Below, in pieces: positions 1-6,369 of a stretch of 9,397 nucleotides of DNA; the first letter of the stretch is position 1; each line of letters opens with the position of its first letter. The position numbers were made by a program, and so were the translations under genes. Source of the stretch: CAYYHA01 sp964471535 (GTDB lineage: Bacteria > Myxococcota > Myxococcia > SLRQ01). Where the stretch lies: NCBI GenBank assembly GCA_964471535.1, contig CAYYHA010000168.1, positions 1 to 9,397 of the forward strand. The letters run 5' to 3'. The notes beneath the pieces are model-generated. The model searched no databases, was not told the DNA's origin, and saw nothing but the letters and a program-made list of their open reading frames with translations.

Positions 1-443
1 GACGCGACGGCACGGCGGTGGCGGTGGGGGAGGGCCGGGTCCTGTGGATCGGAGGTCGGGATGCTGCCGGGGAGGCCTCGGCGGCGATCGATCTCTACGA
101 TGCGAAGAGTGACCGAATCTGTCCCGTCGGGAGGCTGGCGGCGGCGCGGTGGGGCGCCACGGCGACGCGCCTCGACGACGGCCGGGTGCTGGTGGTCGGC
201 GGGTGGGGTCGCGGCGGGGTGCCCACGGCGCAGGTGGAGGTACTCGACCCCCGTGTCGTGCCCGACCGATCGAACTGTGCGGCGCTCGAGGGCACCCTCG
301 ACCGCGAGGCCCAGGTGGGCCACCTGGCGCGAGCAAGGCACGCGGCCGCCCGGGCGGCGAACGGCTATGTCGTGGTGGTGGGCGGCGAAGGCGTCGACGG
401 GCTGCGCCTGGGCTCGATGGAGATCTGGGTCCCTGGTGCCTAG
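1..443 (+). CDS. Kelch-repeat (galactose-oxidase-like beta-propeller) protein, C-terminal fragment
   Basis: This is the 3' end of a gene cut by the left edge. The frame is open from base 3 with no stop, so the GTG at 18 is probably internal. The protein shows about three kelch-type blades. Each has a variable stretch, then a hydrophobic strand ending in a Gly-Gly pair: GRVLWIGG, then DDGRVLVVGG, then NGYVVVVGG. Each is preceded by an 'ARxxxxATxL'-like strand (AARWGATATRL, ARARHAAARA) and followed by a strand ending in an acidic or polar turn (AAIDLYDAKS, AQVEVLDPRV). It ends on TAG at 441-443. Kelch repeats fold as beta-propellers, and in myxobacteria they are common in large secreted or surface proteins. 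The N-terminus is missing, so signal peptide and function cannot be judged. It lies convergent to the minus-strand operon and is probably unrelated to it in function. Confidence 0.75.
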   Translation, partial: RDGTAVAVGEGRVLWIGGRDAAGEASAAIDLYDAKSDRICPVGRLAAARWGATATRLDDGRVLVVGGWGRGGVPTAQVEVLDPRVVPDRSNCAALEGTLDREAQVGHLARARHAAARAANGYVVVVGGEGVDGLRLGSMEIWVPGA

Positions 444-457
444 CGGGGTGCCCGGTG

Positions 458-477
458 CGCCGGCGCCACGGCCGGCG
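458..477. terminator. Possible hairpin between convergent genes
   Basis: A perfect 7-bp GC-only inverted repeat (CGCCGGC at 458-464, GCCGGCG at 471-477) with a 6-base loop sits 15 bases past the stop of the kelch gene, in the 75-base gap between two convergent genes. It could fold on either strand. There is no T-tract on either side, so it is not a classical intrinsic terminator. In DNA this GC-rich, short hairpins also arise by chance. Confidence 0.25.
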
Positions 478-518
478 GGCCGCCGCCCGACTTCGCTCGT
501 TGCCCGGGTGTCCCGGCT

Positions 519-1058
519 TCAGCTGCTACACAGGGAGCGGTCCGGCTGCTGCGCAGGATCCGCCTGCGGCTCACAGAGCCAGGTGTTGTCGGGCATCTGA
601 CCGCTCGGGATCGTCCGGCCGCAGGCGGTCACCGCCAGGGTGGGGAAGTCGTCGGCGTCCGACTGGAAGATCATCGTCACGTTGTCGGGTTTGCCATCGC
701 CCCGGGGCTGCGTCCGCGTATAGGTGACGCGGACGAGGAGCTCGCCGCCGGGATCGATGGTCATCGATGCATCCGGCTCGAACTCGTAGGTGAAGGCCTC
801 GGTGTCCCCCACCATGCAGTCGTCGGAGAGGGTGACCGGTTCGGTGCCCCAGCTCTGCAGCTGCAGCGTCCAGGCGAAGGGCGGATGGGTCCCGGTGGTG
901 GGGTCGGGCTCCTCACCCGCCGGCAGCTCCTCGATGTCCCCGAAGTAGATGGGGTTGAGGTGGGGGCGGATGTGCTTGCCCGCGTTCTCCGGGGGCGGGC
1001 CGCACGCGGCGGCCGCGCCCGCCGCGAGGCCGAGGACGAGAAGGGTCTTGGTTCTCAT
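519..1058 (-). CDS. Small lipoprotein with Ig-like (ASH/choice-of-anchor-type) domain
   Basis: A 179-residue predicted lipoprotein. The ATG at 1058 is preferred over an in-frame ATG at 1088 because AAGGAG lies 6 bases upstream and the protein then begins directly with a signal peptide (MRTKTLLVLGLAAG). A lipobox-like AAAC places the acylated Cys at residue 19. The -3 position is Ala, which is weaker than Leu. Gly at +2 gives no inner-membrane retention signal. Residues ~60-147 resemble an ASPM/SPD-2/Hydin-type Ig fold: a polar 'N/WGTEPVTL' strand, a 'DxxxF' segment, 'IDPGGELLVRVTYT', then 'TMIFQSDADD' and a final 'LAVTACG' strand. Four cysteines in the mature part (81, 146, 162, 177) could form disulfides in the periplasm. 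It is the last gene of the minus-strand block, 30 bases after the sigma-54 activator. Function is unknown; an outer-membrane-anchored accessory or surface protein is an inference. Confidence 0.8.
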   Translation of the reverse strand: MRTKTLLVLGLAAGAAAACGPPPENAGKHIRPHLNPIYFGDIEELPAGEEPDPTTGTHPPFAWTLQLQSWGTEPVTLSDDCMVGDTEAFTYEFEPDASMTIDPGGELLVRVTYTRTQPRGDGKPDNVTMIFQSDADDFPTLAVTACGRTIPSGQMPDNTWLCEPQADPAQQPDRSLCSS

Positions 1059-1064
1059 GGGTCT

Positions 1065-1070
1065 CTCCTT
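1065..1070 (-). promoter_or_regulatory. Ribosome binding site deciding the lipoprotein start
   Basis: On the minus strand AAGGAG precedes the ATG at 1058 by 6 bases, an ideal Shine-Dalgarno spacing. This favours that start over the ATG at 1088, which would put ten extra residues, four of them Arg or Lys, ahead of the signal peptide. Confidence 0.7.
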
Positions 1071-1088
1071 GGGCCTTGAGGAAGCCAC

Positions 1089-2420
1089 TCAGCGGTTCCG
1101 GTCGTAGAGTCCGTGCTTGCGCAAGAGGTCGTAGAAGTACTTGCGGTTGAGGCCCGCCTCCCGAGCCGCGACGGCGATGCGCCCGCCCGCCCGCTCGAGC
1201 AGGCGTTTGAGGTACTCGTACTCGAAGGCGTCCACCAAGGATTCCTTCGCCTCCTTGAAGGGCTGAGAGAAGTCGACGCGGGGGATGGCCTCTGTGGCTT
1301 CGTCGGCGCCGGCCGCCGGACCTCCGAGCTGTATGCCCGGTGCATCCTCGAGACCTAGGTAGCGGAGGCGGTCGAGCACGTTCCGGAGCTCGCGGACGTT
1401 CCCGGGCCAGGCGTGGGCCAAGAGCTGCTCCCGCAGCGGCTCGGAGAGCTTCTCCCAGCCGTCCGCATCGTCGAGGAACTTCGAGGCGAGCAGGGGGAGG
1501 TCCTCCGGGCGGTCCCGGAGCGGCGGGAGGGCCACGCGCACCACGGAGAGGCGGAAGTAGAGGTCCTCCCGGAACTCGCCGCCACGGACCATCGTCTCCA
1601 GATCTCGCTTCGTCGCGGCGATGACCCGGATGTCGAGGGGACGGGGGCGGGCCGAGCCGAGGCGTTGCACCACGCGATCCTCGAGCACCCGCAAGAGCTT
1701 CGGCTGCAGGTCGACGGGCAGGTCGTCGATCTCGTCGAGGAAGAGCGTTCCGCCATGGGCCTGTTCGATGGCACCGGCGCGGGCCGCGGTGGCGCCGGTG
1801 TAGGCGCCCTTCTCGGTTCCGAAGAGCTCGCCCTCGATGAGGCTGCGCGAGATGGCTCCGCAGTCCACCACGACGAAGGGGGCATCCCGCCTCGGACTCT
1901 CCCGATGGATCGAGCGCGCACAGGCGCCCTTGCCCGTTCCCGTCTCACCGGTGAGGAGTATCGTCGCGTCGGTCCCCGCCACCCGCTCGAGCACCGCGAA
2001 GACCTCGCGCATTGCCCGGCTGCGCCCCACGAGGTCACCGAAGCGCTCCTTGTCGGATGGGGGCACGCTGGTGGATTCGTAGACGGGCTGGAAGAGCAGC
2101 ACGCTGTTGCCGAGTCCAATGCGTGAGCCCGGACGCAACCAGGCTTCGCCCACCCGGGTACCGTCCACGTACGTTCCGTTGGTGGAATCGAGGTCGCGCA
2201 CCACGTAGCCGTCGCCCTTGCGCTCGATCACGCAGTGGCGCCGGGAAATCGCCGCGTCGGGGATGCAAAGATCACAGCTCGGCTCCTTGCCGATCACCAC
2301 CGACGGACCCTCGATCTTCATCCGCTGCCCGCTCGCACTGCCCTCGACGACCACCAGATGGACCTCCCGGCGGGTCGTCAGTGGGGCAGGTGAGGGAAGG
2401 ACGTCGGTCGGTTGGCTCAC
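1089..2420 (-). CDS. FHA-domain sigma-54-dependent transcriptional activator (enhancer-binding protein)
   Basis: A 443-residue activator that would remodel RNA polymerase carrying sigma-54 and open promoters in an ATP-dependent way. Domains: FHA at ~20-112, with VIGKEPSCD, SRRHC (59-63) and STNGTYVDG (79-87), the phosphothreonine-binding loops. AAA+ at ~128-355, with Walker A GETGTGKG (158-165), the sigma-54 contact loop as GAYTGA (205-210) rather than the usual GAFTGA, Walker B GTLFLDE (224-230) and WPGNVREL (338-345). Fis-type helix-turn-helix at ~396-438. There is no receiver domain, so the FHA domain is the likely sensory input, presumably reading a Ser/Thr kinase product. Start: the GTG at 2420 overlaps the upstream TGA as GTGA, implying translational coupling. 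An upstream ATG at 2483 would overlap the previous gene by 67 bases and add 21 residues of shadow-like sequence. FHA sigma-54 activators are a known, expanded class in myxobacteria. The target genes are not visible; control of this operon is an inference. Confidence 0.95.
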   Translation of the reverse strand: MSQPTDVLPSPAPLTTRREVHLVVVEGSASGQRMKIEGPSVVIGKEPSCDLCIPDAAISRRHCVIERKGDGYVVRDLDSTNGTYVDGTRVGEAWLRPGSRIGLGNSVLLFQPVYESTSVPPSDKERFGDLVGRSRAMREVFAVLERVAGTDATILLTGETGTGKGACARSIHRESPRRDAPFVVVDCGAISRSLIEGELFGTEKGAYTGATAARAGAIEQAHGGTLFLDEIDDLPVDLQPKLLRVLEDRVVQRLGSARPRPLDIRVIAATKRDLETMVRGGEFREDLYFRLSVVRVALPPLRDRPEDLPLLASKFLDDADGWEKLSEPLREQLLAHAWPGNVRELRNVLDRLRYLGLEDAPGIQLGGPAAGADEATEAIPRVDFSQPFKEAKESLVDAFEYEYLKRLLERAGGRIAVAAREAGLNRKYFYDLLRKHGLYDRNR

Positions 2421-2983
2421 AGCTGAATCCAGAGCACCTCGGTCTTGCCACCGCCCGCCACGTAGGCGCGGAAGGCCTTCCACCAGGCCGTGGTGGTCTC
2501 CTCGAGGGCACGACGCGCCTCCTCGATGGCGTCGTCGAGCTTCCTCGCCTCCGTGCGAAGGCGCTCGGTCTCCTTGCGCAGCGGCGTAAGATCGTAGACG
2601 CCGAGGTCGTAGCGCATCGCCGTCTCAGCGTTGACGAGCTTCCGCCGCTCCATCGAAAGCCGGAGCTCAGCCTGCGCCCGTGCGTGCTCGAGGCGGGCGA
2701 GCTCCACCCGCTTGTCTGCCATCTGCGTCAGTTCGGCGAGGGGGCCGCCTGGCCATTCGAGGGATCCCACCGACGCCCGCCAGGCCTGCACCGCCGCGAG
2801 GGTTGCAGTGGCCTCGTCGAGCCACGCGGTGGCCACCGCCACCTGATCCTCCGCATCCGCCACCCACTTTTGCGCCGAGGGAGGAAGGCGCGGATCGTGG
2901 ATGCTCAAGTACGCCACGTGCTGCCCACAGCCCGCGGCGAGGAAGAGTAGGGCGAGGAGAGCGCCTTGGGCCGTGCGTCTCAT
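2417..2983 (-). CDS. Coiled-coil outer-membrane lipoprotein
   Basis: A 188-residue predicted lipoprotein. A short signal peptide (MRRTAQGALLALLFLAAGC) ends in a good lipobox, LAAGC, with the acylated Cys at 19 and Gly at +2, consistent with outer-membrane sorting. The mature part is almost wholly alpha-helical and rich in Ala, Glu, Arg and Lys. Coiled-coil-like stretches lie at ~43-70, ~84-120 and ~131-170, separated by a Gly/Pro break near 78-81 and a Tyr/Pro break near 127-134. It ends with an aromatic patch (TAWWKAFRAY) and TEVLWIQL. The ATG overlaps the stop of the large TPR gene (ATGA), and a purine-rich AAGGGGG lies 7 bases upstream, so the two are probably translated together. I recognise no named family. 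By position it may be an adaptor linking the TPR components to the outer membrane or cell wall. Confidence 0.85.
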   Translation of the reverse strand: MRRTAQGALLALLFLAAGCGQHVAYLSIHDPRLPPSAQKWVADAEDQVAVATAWLDEATATLAAVQAWRASVGSLEWPGGPLAELTQMADKRVELARLEHARAQAELRLSMERRKLVNAETAMRYDLGVYDLTPLRKETERLRTEARKLDDAIEEARRALEETTTAWWKAFRAYVAGGGKTEVLWIQL

Positions 2984-5900
2984 GCCGCATCCCCCTTTCG
3001 AGCCGTCTTCGCCGGCGTGGCCTGCGCCGGGCCTTTGCGAGGCGGCGGTGCTGCTCGGCCGCCGGCGCCGGGCAGGAGCCGGCCGCTCTCGGTGCCCTCG
3101 GGCAGCTTCTGCAGGGCGAGCTTGGCCGCCTCACCCAGCCCTTCCTGGGCGAGGACGTACGCGAGGTTCTGCCGTGCCGCCTCCACGCCCCCCTCGGCCG
3201 CCTGAGCGAAGGCCTCGAGGGCGCCGGTGACGTCACCCGCCTCGTAGCTGGCGATGCCGAGGAGGTTGACGTCCGCTGCGGCGCCGCCCACCTCCTGCAC
3301 CCGGGCGAAGACCAGCCGCGCGGCGTGGGGGTCGCCGTTCTCGAGGAACCAGATCCCCAGGGCCCGCAGGCTGTCGGCATCCTCTGGGTTCTTGGAGAGG
3401 CGGGCGCGCAGCTCCTTCAGGCCGGCATCGGAGGTCGCGGCCCGGCGCGGCCGCAGGCGGTCGAAGCGTACGGGATCGCCCTCGGGCAGGCGGCCGGAGA
3501 GGCAGGCCCGAACCACCGGATTGAAGACGCCCCGTGACCAGGCCTGTCCGGCGCAGGCGCCGAGCGCATCGGTCGCCTGCTGTTCGAGCTGCTTGACCCG
3601 CGCTGCAAAGGCATCTCGAACCTGCTTCTTCTCCGCTGCGCTCAAGTCTGATGGCAGCTCGACCTTGGCGAGCCGTGCCGCCGCTTTCTTGCTCATCTGC
3701 GCCAGGCGCACCAGCGCCGCCGCGGTGAACAGCGGGCTGCCCTGCCGCGCCGCGTTCAGGTAGCTCTGCTCGGCCACCTCGATGAGGGCAACGAACTCCT
3801 GGATCGCCGTGAGGTCCGGCGGCGGCTGGTACTCCTCGAGGGCGTGGTTGAGCACCTCCGCCATCCCATAGTGGGCCCGCGCCTGCGCCTCCACCGAGGC
3901 ACCCGAGGCGGCATCGAGCACCGAGGAGAAGGCGGTCTCGGCCTCGTCGAAGCGCCCCTTACGTACGTAGGCGAGGCCGATGCGCGCCAGGACCTCCGGG
4001 TTTCCGTCTGACGCGAGGGGACGCAGCTCGGCGAGAACGGTATCGGGATCCGCGGTGCGCTCGAGGAGCGAGGCGAGGGCCGCCGCCGCCTGCGCCCGTG
4101 CGGCCCCCTCGGCGCCGCGCAGCGCCTCCCGGTACAGCGCCTTCGCTCCCTCCACGTCGGCCAGCTCCTCCTTCAGCGCACCAGCGGCGGTGAGCAGGGC
4201 GACCCGCTCGCCCGGGTTCACCTCCGCCGCCTTCCGGAAGAACTCGATGGCGCGATCGAACTCGAAGCGGGCCGTGGCGGTACGCGCCAGGGTGGCGAGG
4301 ATGCCTGCGAGCTGCTCGCTCTTCGGATACTTCTCCAGGAGCTTGTTGCCGATTTCGTAGAGCTTCTCGCTCTCGCCCGCGGCCCGGGCGGCCACGAAGG
4401 CGTTGAGCAGGGCGCGCTCGCCCAGCTCGGTGCCCTCGTAGCGTACCGCGAAGGCTTCGAGTTCGCTGATGCCCCCGCCTTCCTCTCCGGCGGCCTTCAG
4501 TGAGAGTTCGTCCAGACGCAACTGCTCGGCCGCCACCACGATGGGCTTGATCTCGCTCTTCACCTTCCCCGAGATGGGACTGTCCGCCGCGAGGAAGCGG
4601 TGCCCCGCGGCCATCAGTCCCTCGTAGTCGTTGATCGTCCGATAGCTGTCGAGGACAAGGTGCACCGCTGCGTTGGACTCGTCGGTGCCCGGATACTCGT
4701 AGGCGATGGCGGTGAGGCGATCGATCGCCTCTCGATAGCGGCCCTCCTCGTAGTAGGTGCGTGCGATCGAGAACTTCACCTTGCGCACGCGATCGGGCTT
4801 CGCCTCGAACTCGAGCATCTTCGTGCCCGCACGTCGCAGGCCGGCGCGGGCGACGACGCGCTCGACCTGCGTGTCGAGCTTTGCGTCGAGCGCCCGCTGC
4901 AGATGCACCACCGCATCGTAGTACGCGTTCTGCCGCTCCTTCTCGTCCTTCACCAGAGGCGCCGCCTCCAGGTAGCGGCGTCCCGCATTGAAGTCGTCCC
5001 CGGCGCGGGCGAGCACGTCGGCGAGGTTGAGGAGCACGTCGGCCCGCGCCTCGGTGTCGGGAAAGCCCGCGAGGTAGGCGACGTAGGCCTTGGCGACCTG
5101 CCGGGCGAGCCCTCGGCTGCGGCGCTTCATCGCCCGCGCCTGGGCGCGGGTCGCCAGATCCCGCCCGTACTTCTCGAACTCCTCGAGGATCTGAGCGCGG
5201 CTCTCTGGGTTGGTCTGGGGGTTGTGGGCCTGGCGCAGGCCGGCCTCGACGATGAGCGCGACGTCGTCCCCGACTCGGCTGTAGTTCTTGCTCCGTTTCA
5301 GCGCGGCGTAGAGCATGCGCGCGTCGTCGAGGCGGTCGGGGCTGTCGGGGGCAAGTCGCAAGAGCTCCCGCGCCACCAGGATCGCACCGAGAGGCTGGTT
5401 CATGATGCCGTAGCGGGAGGCCAGCTTCTCCAGCGCAGCGATGTACGCGGCCCGAGACGAGGAGAGGCTGCGGACGTAGCGCACTGCATCCTCCGGCTTG
5501 CGTTCGCGGGTGTAGCAGTAGGTGAGGTCGACCAACGCCTCCCGCCGAACGTCGATGTCCTGCCCGGAGGCACTCTGCCCGGCCTCTGCTACGTCCGAGT
5601 GCTTCTCCGCCGCCTGCAGATAGGCCCGGGAGGCCAGGATGGCCTTCTCGAAGGCGTCGAGCGCTTGCTTGCAGTCGCCCTTGTTCACCCGCACCCAGGC
5701 CAGCTTGTAGAAGGCGAGACCGGTGACGCGGCCTGGTTTGCCGCTCAAGATCTTCCGGTAGTACGCCTCCGATTGGTCGAGCTTCTGCTTGTCGAAGTAG
5801 TAGTCGCCGAGCACCAAGAGCGCCTCGTCCCGCAGCGGGCTGTCGGGATACTTCTCGACCAGCTCCAAGAGCGTCTTCTCCATCTCCTCGAAGTTGCCCA

Positions 5901-6369
5901 GCTCGCGGTGCTCATGGCCGATGTTGAAGAGGATGCGGGGCGCGAGCGGTGTGTCGGGAAAGCGCTTGAGGACCAGTCGGTAGGTGCCGATGGCCTGCTC
6001 CTTCAGGAGGCGGACCTGCGGCACGTGGAGCGACTTCGTGGAGCGCTGCTCGCGCTCGTAGGCCACCTGGTAGTGGTACTTCGCCTCCTCGGAGAGCAGC
6101 TCCGCGAGGCGGGTGTAGAGCTCGGGCAAATATGGGGCGCCCTGCGACTTTGCGATGGTGCGCCGCGTCTCGTCGATGGCGTGGCGCACCTTCGTGATGC
6201 GCACTCGGAGCTGCTCCACGTACGGTGGATCGCGGACCTCCTTCACCGCATGGCTGCAGGCACCGGCGACCACGAGCACCGCAGGCAGGATCCGCCACAG
6301 GTGGCGCGCCCGCCGGGCCGTACGTTTTCTCTCCGCCGTCCGCCCCCTGCTGCCTGCTAGTCGATGCAT
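2980..6369 (-). CDS. Large TPR-repeat lipoprotein (GltD/AgmU-like class)
   Basis: A 1129-residue protein, the largest in the block. A basic N-terminus and hydrophobic stretch (residues ~24-37) end at a lipobox-like VAGAC with Cys at 38, suggesting export and lipidation. The rest is an extended helical-repeat rod. Clear TPR or TPR-like units lie at ~143-176 (FNIGHEHRELGNFEEM), ~180-212 (LVLGDYYFDKQKLDQSEAYY), ~216-245, ~531-562 (ARTYYEEGRYREAIDRL), ~690-720, ~793-822 (GLAYVRKGRFDEAETAF) and ~1000-1070. Cys939 and Cys956 could pair in the periplasm. The C-terminus is a loose Pro/Ala/Lys/Arg tail (~1095-1129). The ATG at 6369 lies inside the end of the upstream TPR gene (13-base overlap), with GGAGGA 3 bases before it. 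TPR rods act as scaffolds. In Myxococcus the very large TPR protein GltD/AgmU, next to the smaller TPR lipoprotein GltE/AglT, has this role in the gliding machine. Homology to GltD specifically is an inference from size, repeats and neighbours. Confidence 0.9.
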   Translation of the reverse strand: MHRLAGSRGRTAERKRTARRARHLWRILPAVLVVAGACSHAVKEVRDPPYVEQLRVRITKVRHAIDETRRTIAKSQGAPYLPELYTRLAELLSEEAKYHYQVAYEREQRSTKSLHVPQVRLLKEQAIGTYRLVLKRFPDTPLAPRILFNIGHEHRELGNFEEMEKTLLELVEKYPDSPLRDEALLVLGDYYFDKQKLDQSEAYYRKILSGKPGRVTGLAFYKLAWVRVNKGDCKQALDAFEKAILASRAYLQAAEKHSDVAEAGQSASGQDIDVRREALVDLTYCYTRERKPEDAVRYVRSLSSSRAAYIAALEKLASRYGIMNQPLGAILVARELLRLAPDSPDRLDDARMLYAALKRSKNYSRVGDDVALIVEAGLRQAHNPQTNPESRAQILEEFEKYGRDLATRAQARAMKRRSRGLARQVAKAYVAYLAGFPDTEARADVLLNLADVLARAGDDFNAGRRYLEAAPLVKDEKERQNAYYDAVVHLQRALDAKLDTQVERVVARAGLRRAGTKMLEFEAKPDRVRKVKFSIARTYYEEGRYREAIDRLTAIAYEYPGTDESNAAVHLVLDSYRTINDYEGLMAAGHRFLAADSPISGKVKSEIKPIVVAAEQLRLDELSLKAAGEEGGGISELEAFAVRYEGTELGERALLNAFVAARAAGESEKLYEIGNKLLEKYPKSEQLAGILATLARTATARFEFDRAIEFFRKAAEVNPGERVALLTAAGALKEELADVEGAKALYREALRGAEGAARAQAAAALASLLERTADPDTVLAELRPLASDGNPEVLARIGLAYVRKGRFDEAETAFSSVLDAASGASVEAQARAHYGMAEVLNHALEEYQPPPDLTAIQEFVALIEVAEQSYLNAARQGSPLFTAAALVRLAQMSKKAAARLAKVELPSDLSAAEKKQVRDAFAARVKQLEQQATDALGACAGQAWSRGVFNPVVRACLSGRLPEGDPVRFDRLRPRRAATSDAGLKELRARLSKNPEDADSLRALGIWFLENGDPHAARLVFARVQEVGGAAADVNLLGIASYEAGDVTGALEAFAQAAEGGVEAARQNLAYVLAQEGLGEAAKLALQKLPEGTESGRLLPGAGGRAAPPPRKGPAQATPAKTARKGDAA

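Noticed and set aside
504..516. Small hairpin (CCGGG-TGT-CCCGG) just past the stop of the terminal lipoprotein gene
   Set aside because: The stem is only 5 bp and no T-tract follows on the minus strand; this is expected by chance in such GC-rich DNA.
1059..1088. ATG start at 1088 for the terminal lipoprotein
   Set aside because: It adds ten residues including several Arg, Lys and Pro before the signal peptide. The ATG at 1058 has AAGGAG at 6-base spacing.
1413..2126. A 237-codon plus-strand frame
   Set aside because: It is antisense to the AAA+ domain of the sigma-54 activator, whose Walker motifs and contact loop prove the minus-strand reading.
2421..2483. ATG start at 2483 for the sigma-54 activator
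   Set aside because: It would overlap the upstream lipoprotein gene by 67 bases. The added residues read as shadow sequence, and the GTG at 2420 forms a GTGA stop-start overlap like the ATGA at the previous junction.
4600..6360. A 586-codon open frame on the plus strand
   Set aside because: It is wholly antisense to the large TPR gene. Its composition (Leu/Val/Arg/Gly/Ala-rich with no domain pattern) is typical of mirror frames in very GC-rich DNA, while the minus-strand frame shows a lipobox and clear TPRs.
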